NCBI RefSeq assembly: GCF_003129605.1
Contig: NZ_QBDX01000003.1
Location: 89,721 to 153,720, forward strand
Direction: 5' to 3'
Source: Hyphobacterium indicum
GTDB lineage: Bacteria; Pseudomonadota; Alphaproteobacteria; Caulobacterales; Maricaulaceae
Length of the DNA stretch: 64,000 nt
A model generated the notes under the pieces. The model worked only from the letters and a program-made list of their open reading frames with translations, did no database searches and was not told the DNA's origin. A program made the translations under genes and the position numbers. Positions 33,986 through 42,666 of the stretch are shown in pieces; positions within the stretch are counted from its first letter, which is position 1, and the number at the start of each line of letters is the position of its first letter.

Positions 33986-35439
33986 TCCACGCCCCGTATA
34001 GCGATCCGTTCAGGCCGCGGAGCCAGCTGGCTGGCCACAGGGTAGGCACAATAATCCGCTGCATAATAGGCCGATGGCCGCAGGTTTCCGGACTGTCCCG
34101 GACCACCGAAAGGCATTGAACTGGCCGCGCCCGGCGTCGGGCGGTTCCAGTTGACGATGCCGGCGCGAACTTCGACGCGGAACCGGTCCCACAGTGCGGC
34201 ATCATCACTGACCAGACCGGCGGACAGGCCATAGGCCGTATGATTGGCTTCCTGCAAGGCGGCCTCGAAACTGTCCACGCGGATAATCTTCACCAGCGGG
34301 CCGAAGACTTCGGCATCGGGATGTTCCGTCCCGGTCACGTCAATGATTCCCGGCGACACGAAGGCCGGCCCCTGGTCCAGAATATGCGCCTCGAGCAGAC
34401 ACTGCCCGCCACCTGCGACAAGCTTTTCCTGCGCCTTGATTACCTGCAGGGCAGCATCGGCGGTCACCAGCGGGCCCATGAATGGCTCCGGATCATCACT
34501 CCATGAACCCACAGGAATACGGCGGGAAATCCCGATAAGGCGCTCAACGACGGCATCTCCCGCCGCCCCTGCGGGCAGGATGATCCGCCGCGCACACGAA
34601 CAGCGCTGACCGGAACTGACAAAAGCAGAGAAAGCCGCAAGCCGGGCCGAAGCTTCGGCGTCTTCCGCATCCCAGATGACCAACGGATTATTGCCGCCCA
34701 TTTCCAGCGCCAGCTGTATTCCGGTCCGGCCGGCGAATTTCTTGTGAATGAACTGGCCGGTATTGTGCGAGCCCGTAAACAGTACGCCATCCAGCTCTGC
34801 GTGATCGAGGGCGGCTGCCCCGGTTTCACGCGCGCCTTGCACCAGGTTGAGCACGCCGGGTGGAAGCCCCGCCTCCTCCCAGACATGGAGCATCCACTCA
34901 CCGGCCGCCGGCGTCAGCTCCGAAGGTTTGAAAACACAGGAATTTCCGGCAATCAGTGCGGGTACGATATGGCCGTTGGGCAGATGTCCCGGGAAATTAT
35001 ACGGGCCGAGGACAAACATGACGCCCAGCGGCTTGTGACGCAATTCGGCCGATCCGAAATCCATCTCGGCCTGTGTTTCACCCGTACGGTCATGATAGGC
35101 CTTGACCGAAATGGCGATCTTGCCCGCCATCGCCGCGGCCTCGCCCTGGCAGTCCCACAGCGGCTTTCCGGTCTCGCGCGCTATCAGCTCCGCAACCTCC
35201 GCCTTTTTCTCACTCAGCAAGGCGCCAAAGCGTTCAACAATCGCAATCCGGTCCGCCAGCGGCGTTCGCGCCCAGCCCGGAAACGCGGCGCGCGCAGCCA
35301 TGAAGGCCGCATCGACATCTTCCGCACTCGCAGCATTACCCGTCCAGACCGTTTCACCGCTGGCCGGATCGATGGAGACAATATTTCCGCCACCACCCGA
35401 CCGCCATTCGCCACCGATAAAACACTGTCCCTGGGTCAT
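33982..35439 (-). CDS. astD: N-succinylglutamate 5-semialdehyde dehydrogenase
   Basis: The 485-residue aldehyde dehydrogenase contains PYNFPGHLPNGHIVPALIAGN, cut here to PYNFPGHLPNGHIV. The catalytic Glu is in LALEMGGNNPLV and the catalytic Cys in SSGQRCSCARRII. It oxidises succinylglutamate semialdehyde to succinylglutamate with NAD. The ATG at 35439 overlaps the astA stop (ATGA 35436-35439), so astA, astD and astB are coupled. The gene order and close pairing leave little doubt about the assignment. Confidence 0.92.
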   Translation of the reverse strand: MTQGQCFIGGEWRSGGGGNIVSIDPASGETVWTGNAASAEDVDAAFMAARAAFPGWARTPLADRIAIVERFGALLSEKKAEVAELIARETGKPLWDCQGEAAAMAGKIAISVKAYHDRTGETQAEMDFGSAELRHKPLGVMFVLGPYNFPGHLPNGHIVPALIAGNSCVFKPSELTPAAGEWMLHVWEEAGLPPGVLNLVQGARETGAAALDHAELDGVLFTGSHNTGQFIHKKFAGRTGIQLALEMGGNNPLVIWDAEDAEASARLAAFSAFVSSGQRCSCARRIILPAGAAGDAVVERLIGISRRIPVGSWSDDPEPFMGPLVTADAALQVIKAQEKLVAGGGQCLLEAHILDQGPAFVSPGIIDVTGTEHPDAEVFGPLVKIIRVDSFEAALQEANHTAYGLSAGLVSDDAALWDRFRVEVRAGIVNWNRPTPGAASSMPFGGPGQSGNLRPSAYYAADYCAYPVASQLAPRPERIAIRGVE

Positions 35440-36446
35440 GATTGCGGTCTCCATACGCGTACAGTCTCGCCTTCGCCCATCTCAAGCGCGGCCTGGGCTT
35501 CCGCAGTCATCATCGCCTTGCCATCTTTCAGCGTGACGGGCGTACGAATACTGCGGAAATTCGAAAAATTGTCGCTCGACACGATGGCCTCGGTTTCACC
35601 GCTGCCGGTCGCGACTTCAAACACTTCGCTTTCCCGCGCTGTGCGGGCCTGGCGCGTCGGCACGGACATGAGCGGGCCACCATCAAAAATATCGATATAG
35701 CGATTATAGGTGAAGCCTTCCCATTCCAGCAGGCGGCGCGCGCCAATGCCCTGCTCATGCGTCAGGCCGATCACCTCCCGGGCGGCCGGCGGGAGCAGGT
35801 CGAGATAAATCGGGTGCTTGGGCATAAGGTCCAGAATGAACTGGTTGTCCGAAGCCGCACTGAGCCGGTCGGCCTCGTCAAACGTCATGCGGAAGAACGG
35901 CCGCGAAACATGATCGAAAAACGGGGACGATCCATCCTCGCGGACCACACCGCGCAATTCCGCCAGAACATGCGGTCCGAAGCGGTCATAGTCGGCCGCG
36001 ATCAGGAGATATCGTGTCTGCGCGACCAGACGTCCCGCCCCACTGCCCCTTGCAGCATCATTCACAAAAAGCGTACCGACTTCCGAACACCCGGCAAAAT
36101 CATTGACCAGGATCATCACATCCATGTCAAAGCGGCGGTCCGCTTCCGCAGATGATTGCGCCAGTGTGATGATCTTGAAATCATAATAGGGCTTTGAAAT
36201 TCCGACGGCATCCTTGACCGCCGAACAGCCGAGAACCTTGCCGCTTTCCGTGTCCTCCAGCATCATCTGGTAAGTGACTTCGGTTGGTGCGCCGGCATTC
36301 GATGCAAAAGCAGTCAGAGATTTCTCGAGGCGCTCGGCCAGTATATCCGGCGTCACGGCCAGGCTTGTGAAGCCGGTACCCGCCGCCTCCGACAATGCCA
36401 CGAAGGCATCTATATCATCGCGGCGTGCCGCCCGGACCCTGAGCAT
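35436..36446 (-). CDS. astA: Arginine N-succinyltransferase
   Basis: The 336-residue protein begins LRVRAARRDDIDAFVALSEAAGTGFTSLAVTP (quoted as RVRAARRDDIDAFVALSEA) and carries HPIYLDLLPPAAREVIG and EQGIGARRLLEWEGFTYNRYIDIFDGGP, cut here to GARRLLEWEGFTYNRYIDI. These are hallmarks of AstA, which succinylates the alpha-amino group of arginine as the first AST step. Like other GNAT-type acyltransferases it uses succinyl-CoA. The ATG abuts the preceding gene's stop at 36447. Confidence 0.92.
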   Translation of the reverse strand: MLRVRAARRDDIDAFVALSEAAGTGFTSLAVTPDILAERLEKSLTAFASNAGAPTEVTYQMMLEDTESGKVLGCSAVKDAVGISKPYYDFKIITLAQSSAEADRRFDMDVMILVNDFAGCSEVGTLFVNDAARGSGAGRLVAQTRYLLIAADYDRFGPHVLAELRGVVREDGSSPFFDHVSRPFFRMTFDEADRLSAASDNQFILDLMPKHPIYLDLLPPAAREVIGLTHEQGIGARRLLEWEGFTYNRYIDIFDGGPLMSVPTRQARTARESEVFEVATGSGETEAIVSSDNFSNFRSIRTPVTLKDGKAMMTAEAQAALEMGEGETVRVWRPQS

Positions 36447-37712
36447 TTAGGCTTCTCCCCTCGCCAGCTTTCGCGCGGTTCTGGCATCAAATTCACCGGA
36501 CGCAAACTTCATCAGCATGATGGCAGACAGCTGGGCGCGTTCGGTCAGGCTGTCGAGCAGGACAATCTCTTCATGGGAATGGATATCCGTCCCGCAAACG
36601 CCCAGCGTGTCGACATTCGGACATCCGGCGGCCCAAAGATTATTGCCTTCGCAGACGCCGCCAGTTGCATTCCACTTGATGTCTATACCCAGCGCAGAGC
36701 CAGCCGCCTTGGTCCATTCGAACATCTGTGCATTGGCCGGTGTCATCGGCTTGGCCGGCCGGGTAAATCCGCCGAACAATTCCGCCGAAATGCCGTCGCG
36801 GCGCTCGGTGGCGCCGGTCAAACGCTCCAGATTTGACAACACCCAAGCCTGATCCCCGGCATCATTGACGCGGATATTGAACCGGACAACCGCATTGGCC
36901 GGCACCACATTGGGCGGCCCGCCGCCATCAATGCGGGCGACATTGAAGGTCACGCCGTCACGCTGACCATTGAGATTGTCCAGCGCCAGCGCAAATTCAC
37001 TGGCCGCGACAATGGCGTTGCGTCCGAGATGGTGTTCCCGCCCGGCATGGGCGGCCTTGCCCGAAACCTTCAGCGACCAGTTCCCGGAGCCCTTGCGTGC
37101 GCCGGCGAGTGAGCCATCCGCCAGCGCCGGTTCGTAGGTCATGCCGATATCGGCTTTTGCGCCCAGTGCATGGAGAATGGGCCCCGAGCCCAGTGACCCG
37201 ATTTCCTCATCGGGGCTGATCAGGATGTCATAACCGATCCGGTCTTTCAGCGGGCTGCGCTCCAGGGCCAGAAGGGCGTGCAGCATGACAAGCAAGCCTC
37301 CCTTCATGTCCGCAGCCCCCGGCCCGTTCATGATATTGTCGTCCCGCATCACCCAGCGCTGAAAGCTGTCATCGGCCGGAAAAACCGTGTCGTGATGACC
37401 GGTCAGGACGATTTTCATCGGCGCATCCGGACGCTGGATCAGATGAAAAGCCGGGGTGAAGTCCTGCTCCCGGACGTCGCCATTTTTTTCGACGACTGTG
37501 GTGGGCGTAAGCCTCTCGGCCCGAATCTCGCCACCCAGCTCGGCGAAGGCGTCATCCAGCTTACCGCGCATGGCCTCGAGGCCGTCCGCATTCCGGCTGC
37601 CTGAATTGATATTCACCCAGTCCCGTAGGGTCGAGACCATGTGATCCTGGCGGGTGTCTATCCAGTTGAGCGCTGCACGCTCGTCCGCATTCAGCTCGAC
37701 TTTTACGGTCAT
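36447..37712 (-). CDS. M20-family metallohydrolase in the ast operon
   Basis: The 421-residue protein has the M20 metal motifs: TGHHDTVFP, NGPGAADMKGG, SPDEEIGSLGSG and TDIHSHEEIVL. It would hydrolyse an amide bond; by position the likely substrate is succinylglutamate or a related N-acyl amino acid, which would make it an alternative to AstE (no AstE-type gene is visible here). That is inference, since family members also act on N-acylamino acids and peptides. It lies directly before astA with no gap and 34 bases after the PLP-enzyme gene, so the five genes form one operon. Confidence 0.82.
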   Translation of the reverse strand: MTVKVELNADERAALNWIDTRQDHMVSTLRDWVNINSGSRNADGLEAMRGKLDDAFAELGGEIRAERLTPTTVVEKNGDVREQDFTPAFHLIQRPDAPMKIVLTGHHDTVFPADDSFQRWVMRDDNIMNGPGAADMKGGLLVMLHALLALERSPLKDRIGYDILISPDEEIGSLGSGPILHALGAKADIGMTYEPALADGSLAGARKGSGNWSLKVSGKAAHAGREHHLGRNAIVAASEFALALDNLNGQRDGVTFNVARIDGGGPPNVVPANAVVRFNIRVNDAGDQAWVLSNLERLTGATERRDGISAELFGGFTRPAKPMTPANAQMFEWTKAAGSALGIDIKWNATGGVCEGNNLWAAGCPNVDTLGVCGTDIHSHEEIVLLDSLTERAQLSAIMLMKFASGEFDARTARKLARGEA

Positions 37713-37746
37713 GCTGTCGTCCTTATGGAACTGCTCGGATAAGGGC

Positions 37747-39027
37747 TTAGACGTTTGCCAACGCCTGTTCCAGATCGTCTATCAGGTCGTCGGGATCTTC
37801 CAGCCCGACGGACAGGCGCACCATGCCTTCGGTAAAGCCCAGCGCTTCGCGGCGCGCCGGGTCGATATTGGAATGACTGGTCGAGACCGGATGCAATATC
37901 AGGCTCTCCGTACCGCCCAGGCTGACGGCCAGCTTGATAAGCTGCAGCGCGTCGAGGAATCGGAATGCCGCCTCACGGTCGGTGCCTACATCGAACGAAA
38001 ACGTCGAGCCATCGAGGCTCGATTGCTGTCTGTGCAATCGTCCGCGGCGGCTATTGGAAGCCAGGAGACCCGGGTAGTTCAATCGGGACACCTTGGGGTG
38101 CCGGTTCAGAAAAGCAGCCACCCGGCTGGCACTGTCACAGGCCGCTTTCATACGCAGCGTCACCGTCTCCAGCGAGCGGGTGAGCAGCCAGGCTGTATGT
38201 GGATCAATGACACCGCCCAGAAAGCTTCGCTGGCCATAAACCGCATCAATCAGATCCCTGCGGCCGATCACGGCACCGGCCAGCAAATCACTGTGCCCAC
38301 CGACATATTTCGTAAGCGAATAAATAACCAGATCGACGCCGTGATTCAGCGGCTGCTGCCCCACGGGGCCCAGAAGCGTGTTGTCGCAAACAACAACGGG
38401 CGCAACCCCCTGAACGGTTTCCATATAATCAGCAATTCGCCGGCAAAGGCCCAGATCAACGATTTCGTTATGGGGGTTGGTTGGCGTCTCGGTATAAAGA
38501 ACACGCACCGGCCCTTTTTTCATTGCCGAATCAGCCGCCGCCCGGAAAGCTCCTTCATCAGCTTCAGCGGCCACGGCCGTCAGCCGGATATCCTGCCGCG
38601 GCAAAACCCGGTTGAGAAACGCATCCGTGCCGCCATAGAGCGGCGCTGTATAGAGAATGACATCACCAGCACTGACAAACGCCATCAAAGTCGTCGCGAT
38701 CGCCGCCATTCCGGAAGCAAATGCCAACGCCCGGTCCCCGCCGTCGAGAATCGCGAGGCGTTTTTCAAGAAGATCGACATTCGGCGTCGAAAAGCGCGAA
38801 TAAATCAGCCCGGCCTGATCGGGATCATCCGGCAAAGCCACCTTGTTGTTAACCCTGAAAAAGGCGGCGCCGTCTTCAGCACTGTCAAAAAGAAACGTGG
38901 AGCTGTGATAGATCGGTGCCTTTACAGCCCCGGAATGCGCCGACGCATCATAGCCCTCATGAATGAGGCGGGTCCGGGCAGAATGCCGCCGTCCGGTGCG
39001 GGAGGATTTATCATGCTGCGAGCCCAT
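37747..39027 (-). CDS. Cystathionine gamma-synthase/methionine gamma-lyase family PLP enzyme
   Basis: The 426-residue protein has the Cys/Met-metabolism PLP fold. Landmarks are YSRFSTPNVDLLEKRLAIL, ALAFASGMAAIATTLM, YTETPTNPHNEIVDL and the PLP lysine in IYSLTKYVGGHSDLLAG, followed by HPSTSHSNIDPARREALG-type residues near the end. Family members cleave or form C-S bonds. The substrate cannot be told from sequence. It is first in the ast operon, 34 bases before the hydrolase gene. ATG 39027 follows GGAGGTG. Its presence suggests a non-canonical branch of arginine catabolism or a link to sulfur metabolism. Confidence 0.8.
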   Translation of the reverse strand: MGSQHDKSSRTGRRHSARTRLIHEGYDASAHSGAVKAPIYHSSTFLFDSAEDGAAFFRVNNKVALPDDPDQAGLIYSRFSTPNVDLLEKRLAILDGGDRALAFASGMAAIATTLMAFVSAGDVILYTAPLYGGTDAFLNRVLPRQDIRLTAVAAEADEGAFRAAADSAMKKGPVRVLYTETPTNPHNEIVDLGLCRRIADYMETVQGVAPVVVCDNTLLGPVGQQPLNHGVDLVIYSLTKYVGGHSDLLAGAVIGRRDLIDAVYGQRSFLGGVIDPHTAWLLTRSLETVTLRMKAACDSASRVAAFLNRHPKVSRLNYPGLLASNSRRGRLHRQQSSLDGSTFSFDVGTDREAAFRFLDALQLIKLAVSLGGTESLILHPVSTSHSNIDPARREALGFTEGMVRLSVGLEDPDDLIDDLEQALANV

Positions 39028-39100
39028 TCACACCTCCGCTTGGCTGAATCCGGACTGTCTAGCTGAGGCGTCCGGCCGGTCAAGCCATCCGGCATCAGCC

Positions 39101-39130
39101 CAAAAGAAAACGGCCCGGCCAAAAGGCCGG
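39101..39130 (-). terminator. Intrinsic terminator after the ompA-like gene
   Basis: Read on the minus strand, CGGTCCGGCC pairs with GGCCGGGCCG across a TTTT loop with one mismatch and is followed by TTTTCTTTTG. It lies about 30 bases after the porin stop (39160), which runs on the same strand. Confidence 0.75.
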
Positions 39131-39159
39131 ACCGCTCTCTGAGTTAGCTAACCGTCAGA

Positions 39160-40362
39160 CTAGCGCAGGTCGACGAGGACCTCGGCGCGACGGTTGAGCG
39201 GCTCGCGGACACCATCCGGTGTCTGAACCGCCGGGCGGCTTTCGCCCAGGGCCTGAAGCGAGATCGCGCTCGCCGGAACGCCGAGGCGAACCAGTTCGTC
39301 ACGAACCGCACGAGCACGGCGCTCGGACAGGCCAACATTGTAGGCAGCGGCACCAGAACGGTCAGCGTGACCGTCGATGGAGACGCTGGATACGCCGCAG
39401 TTACGGGCCTGGTTAACGGCCTGGTTGATCACCGCACGAGCCTGATCGGTCAGGTTGGAACGATCCCACTCGAAGTAGACCACGAAGCCCACGTCTTCAC
39501 ACACCACTTCAGGAGGAGGCGGCGGAGGCGGCGGAGGCGGCGGCGGAGGCGGAGGCGGAGGCGGCGGCGGAGGCGGAGGCGGCGGCGGCGGAGGAGCCGC
39601 AAACAGATACCGCATCGAAATCCACGCTTCGTGACCGCTGACATCGCTGATGCCGGTCTCGCCACCAATGGTCGTGCCCGGGAAGGAGTTGCCACCCTGG
39701 CGGATTACGCCCGATCCGCCAACGGCGGTCGGAGTAGCACCCGTGTAGTTGGTTTCGCCCAGACGGACATAACGGTATTGAGTGTCAATAATAAACTGGT
39801 CGGAAAGACGCCAGCCAATACCCGCAATGAGGTTCACGATATAGGTCAGGTCATCATCATTGGTCGTGACGTAACGAGCACCAGCAGCCGGAAGCAGGAT
39901 TTGGTTGGCAGCACCACCGCCACCAAACGTCGGGCGTGCGCCCGAATCCCAACCGGTACCGCTGAAGCTCACCTGTGCAGCACCGACACCGGCGCCGATA
40001 TAGGGCGAGATAAATCCGCTTTCATTGAAGTCACGATAGACATTCAGCATCAGGCTCCAGATGTGGAGATTTGCCGAGGAGTCTTCGTGATTGCCGATGG
40101 CACCGAAATCGTTGAAGCGGTGCGCCACTTCGGCTTCCGCCCGCCAGCCATCGGCCCAGTCATAACCGAATGCTGCGTTCTGGCGCCAATCGCCGGCACC
40201 GTCCATTTCGGCACCGAGACGATACCCGTCGACTTCAGTATCGCTGAAGCCTCCATTACCAGCACCAATGCTGGCATACCAACCTTCGTCAGCGTTTGCT
40301 GCACCGGCGGACGCCACCGCGATGGCACCGGTTGCGGCCGCTGTGAGTAGCCACTTTTTCAT
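39160..40362 (-). CDS. OmpA-family outer-membrane protein with polyproline linker
   Basis: The 400-residue protein has a signal peptide (about residues 1-24, ending GAANA). An eight-stranded-barrel-like N-terminal domain follows (DEGWYASIGAGNGGF, FISPYIGAGVGAAQV, FIIDTQYRYVRLGETNY, AWISMRYLF). Next comes a run of 28 prolines, and then an OmpA peptidoglycan-binding domain (VVYFEWDRSNLTDQARAVI and SIDGHADRSGAAAYNVGLSE). OmpA-type proteins tether the outer membrane to peptidoglycan. ATG 40362 follows GGAGGGGG. The leader is about 30 residues shorter than the open frame. Confidence 0.92.
   Translation of the reverse strand: MKKWLLTAAATGAIAVASAGAANADEGWYASIGAGNGGFSDTEVDGYRLGAEMDGAGDWRQNAAFGYDWADGWRAEAEVAHRFNDFGAIGNHEDSSANLHIWSLMLNVYRDFNESGFISPYIGAGVGAAQVSFSGTGWDSGARPTFGGGGAANQILLPAAGARYVTTNDDDLTYIVNLIAGIGWRLSDQFIIDTQYRYVRLGETNYTGATPTAVGGSGVIRQGGNSFPGTTIGGETGISDVSGHEAWISMRYLFAAPPPPPPPPPPPPPPPPPPPPPPPPPPPPEVVCEDVGFVVYFEWDRSNLTDQARAVINQAVNQARNCGVSSVSIDGHADRSGAAAYNVGLSERRARAVRDELVRLGVPASAISLQALGESRPAVQTPDGVREPLNRRAEVLVDLR
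39511..39594. repeat. 84-bp GGCGGA-type simple repeat encoding 28 prolines
   Basis: On the plus strand the run consists only of AGG and CGG triplets, reading CCT and CCG on the minus (coding) strand. It is an in-frame coding repeat and probably length-variable between strains. The plus-strand frame opposite it gives a long arginine run and is a shadow. Confidence 0.9.
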
Positions 40363-40738
40363 TTTACCCCCTCCGGAGGCAAATGCCTCCATCGCGTGAA
40401 ACTAAACACTTGGAAAATTCCAAGCACAGATAAAGCGCAATAACGATACGCGCTGTTCCTTGACTACATGAAAAAATTTCCAGAGGCCAGCCCCAACCGC
40501 TTTCTTAATGCCCTTTGCCTGCGCCATTTTCCGAGTGGAACAGGACGCATGAATTATCTCCTGAAACGCGAAAATCTTGTGTGCAGGCTTGCTATTCTGC
40601 CATGCATCACTGGCGAATGGTTGAATCAGGGCCGGGTTTTGCCGAAACATCCTGTGTTGCAATTCGGCATCGGTTTTCCGCCATTTGGCAAAATGATCGC
40701 TGCAACAAGCTTCGGCGTCGCCCTGCGCCGGAAAAACA
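40363..40738. promoter_or_regulatory. Porin 5' region: dyad and hairpin upstream of the start codon
   Basis: This 376-base gap has no supported gene. On the minus strand GGAGGC-ATTT-GCCTCC (40375-40390) is a perfect six-base-pair stem-loop, directly before the porin Shine-Dalgarno. Further up, CTTGGAA-N2-TTCCAAG (40409-40424) is a seven-base dyad, a possible operator. Two short frames here (40402-40662 minus, 40468-40776 plus) are unsupported. The far part, toward the tRNA, shows nothing recognisable. Confidence 0.45.
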
Positions 40739-40814
40739 TGGTGAGCCCGCAGGGATTCGAACCCTGGACCTACTGATTAAAAGTCAGTTGCTCTACCAAC
40801 TGAGCTACAGGCTC
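40739..40814 (-). tRNA. tRNA-Lys(TTT)
   Basis: On the minus strand the 76-base molecule begins GAGCCTGTAGCTCAG. Its acceptor stem pairs GAGCCTG with CGGGCTC, and the anticodon loop is CTTTTAA (anticodon TTT). The T arm is CAGGG-TTCGAAT-CCCTG, and CCA is encoded. All four stems pair. No integrated element is seen next to it. Confidence 0.95.
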
Positions 40815-40921
40815 CCAAAATGGTTGGCCGGACGTATCCCCTTCCCGCTGATCCGTCAACAAGCAGCCATATTTTTGGGCAGTATCTTGGCATGTCATTG
40901 GCAAACGGTAGTGTTAGAGTA

Positions 40922-41539
40922 ATGAAACCGCATTTCCTTCTCGCCTGTTACTGCGGGCTCATCTTCCTCGCCGCTTGCACGTCGGTGCCGGATGGCCAGT
41001 CGGTGACCGAGGCCGGCATGGACGAGACCCGCAGCGCCGTCAGCGATGCCGTCGGGTTGCCGCGCGAGCGCCCCGGAAGGATCATGGTTGATGAGGGAGA
41101 TAACACGGTGCCCACGCCCTATGGCGGCGACGGGGCGCGGCGCGTTTGCTCCACGACAGCGCGGGATATCGCCCGCCTGACGGCGGTTCTTGGACCGGAA
41201 ACGATCTATGTTCCCGATGAACGCGAGAACGAGACCGAAGAAGAGCGCAGCTGGCGGGAACGGTCCGCCATGTGGGCCGAACGAAGCGGCGATGCCATTT
41301 CGTCCGGCGCCAGCGATCTCTACCGGTCAACAATTGTCGGGCTCAATCCGGCCCGTCCCGTACTCCGCTTTGTCGGCCGGGCCGGTGAGATCGAACGCGA
41401 AGCACGCGCCCAGCGTACAACAGCGCTCAATCGGCGGGCCTATTTGCGCGGCCTGTTTGACGGTTTTGGCTGTACGGATGACTATCTGACCCGCGCGTTC
41501 AATGAATACGGATTGTCTACCGCGAATGAAGACAGCTAG
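40922..41539 (+). CDS. Putative lipoprotein, hypothetical
   Basis: The 205-residue protein has a lipoprotein signal ([19 protein letters not shown]) with lipobox LAAC. A charged mature domain follows, with [20 protein letters not shown] in the middle and an arginine-rich helical C-terminus with [20 protein letters not shown]. No family is recognised. The chosen ATG is at 40922; an earlier start at 40820 would run into the tRNA flank and lose the clean signal peptide. Stop bases are shared with tgt (CTAG 41536-41539). Confidence 0.65.
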   Translation: MKPHFLLACYCGLIFLAACTSVPDGQSVTEAGMDETRSAVSDAVGLPRERPGRIMVDEGDNTVPTPYGGDGARRVCSTTARDIARLTAVLGPETIYVPDERENETEEERSWRERSAMWAERSGDAISSGASDLYRSTIVGLNPARPVLRFVGRAGEIEREARAQRTTALNRRAYLRGLFDGFGCTDDYLTRAFNEYGLSTANEDS

Positions 41540-42666
41540 CTGCGCCGCGCTTCACCCTCTGCCCATCGCCCACGGAATTCGGTTGCAAAGCGGTCGAATT
41601 CACCCGCTTCGATAGCCGTGCGCATCCGCGCCATCAGGTGTTCATAATAAGCGATATTGTGCCAGCTGAGCAGCATGGCCGCGAGATATTCACCTGCCCG
41701 GACGAGGTGGTGAATATAGGCTCTGGAATAATCGCGGCTGGCCGGACAATCGATCTCGGGGGCCAGCGGTGACTCATCCTCGGCAAATTCCGCGCGCTTG
41801 AGATTCACAGGACCATAATCCGTCCACGCCTGCCCATGCCGGCCGGATCGCGTAGGCATGACGCAATCGAACATATCGATTCCGCGGGCAACCGCCTCAA
41901 CGAGATCAATGGGTTTGCCTACGCCCATGAGATAATGCGGCCGCGCGTGCGGCAGGGCCGGCACCGTATAGTCCAGCACCGCACACATTGTTTCCAGCCC
42001 TTCGCCCACCGCCAGGCCGCCAATCGCATAGCCATCAAATCCGGTCTCCACGAGACGTGCTGCGGATTCCTTGCGCAAATGTTCAAAAACCGATCCCTGG
42101 ACGATACCGAACAGCGCCTGGGTATCGCGTTCGCCAAATGCCGATTTGCACCGCGCCCCCCAGCGCAGGGACATTTCCATGGAGGCCCGGGCCTCGTCCT
42201 CGGAGCAGGGGAAATTGGTACATTCATCAAGCTGCATCGAAATGTCGGCTCCCAGCAGATCGGCCTGGATCTCGATCGCCCGTTCCGGCGTCAGATTGTA
42301 TTTCGAACCGTCGATATGCGACTGGAACTCGACACCCTCTTCTGTCAGCTTGCGCAATCCCGCCAGCGACCAGACCTGGAAGCCTCCGGAATCGGTCAGG
42401 ATCGGGCCATCCCAGTTCATGAAGGCGTGCAAACCGCCCAACCGCTTCACGCGCTCCGCGCCGGGCCGCAGCATGAGGTGATAGGTATTGCCCAGAATGA
42501 TATCCGCGCCGGCCGATTTCACTTGCTCCGGATAGAGCGCTTTCACGGTCGCGGCCGTGCCGACCGGCATGAAGGCAGGCGTCCGGATATTGCCGCGCGG
42601 CGTCTTCAAGAGGCCGGTGCGGGCTTTTCCGTCCGTTGCATGGATATCGAAGGAAAAAACACTCAT
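41536..42666 (-). CDS. tgt: Queuine tRNA-guanine transglycosylase, two zinc cysteines missing
   Basis: The 376-residue protein has the full TGT fold: [23 protein letters not shown] (catalytic Asp in DSGGFQV), GGLAVGEG and [13 protein letters not shown]. It swaps guanine for preQ1 in tRNA wobble position 34. The zinc-binding region reads [17 protein letters not shown], where E. coli has the C-x-C-x2-C cluster. By alignment only the second cysteine (Cys307) and the later histidine (His336) remain. Either the metal site is altered or a local error occurred. Its ATG overlaps the queA stop by four bases. Confidence 0.93.
   Translation of the reverse strand: MSVFSFDIHATDGKARTGLLKTPRGNIRTPAFMPVGTAATVKALYPEQVKSAGADIILGNTYHLMLRPGAERVKRLGGLHAFMNWDGPILTDSGGFQVWSLAGLRKLTEEGVEFQSHIDGSKYNLTPERAIEIQADLLGADISMQLDECTNFPCSEDEARASMEMSLRWGARCKSAFGERDTQALFGIVQGSVFEHLRKESAARLVETGFDGYAIGGLAVGEGLETMCAVLDYTVPALPHARPHYLMGVGKPIDLVEAVARGIDMFDCVMPTRSGRHGQAWTDYGPVNLKRAEFAEDESPLAPEIDCPASRDYSRAYIHHLVRAGEYLAAMLLSWHNIAYYEHLMARMRTAIEAGEFDRFATEFRGRWAEGEARRS

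Noticed and set aside
37654..39066. A 470-residue plus-strand open frame opposite the PLP enzyme gene
   Set aside because: It lies entirely opposite a well-supported gene, shows no family landmarks and has shadow-like composition.
39511..39594. Possible CRISPR-like array at the GGCGGA repeats
   Set aside because: There are no spacers of regular length; it is an in-frame proline-coding simple repeat. No CRISPR array was seen anywhere in the window.
39367..40350. A 327-residue plus-strand open frame opposite the OmpA gene
   Set aside because: It contains a long arginine run produced only by the complement of the proline codons, and no recognisable domain. Shadow.
40402..40776. Short open frames on both strands between ompA and tRNA-Lys
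   Set aside because: No ribosome site of note, no conserved features, and one runs into the tRNA. The region is better read as regulatory or non-coding.
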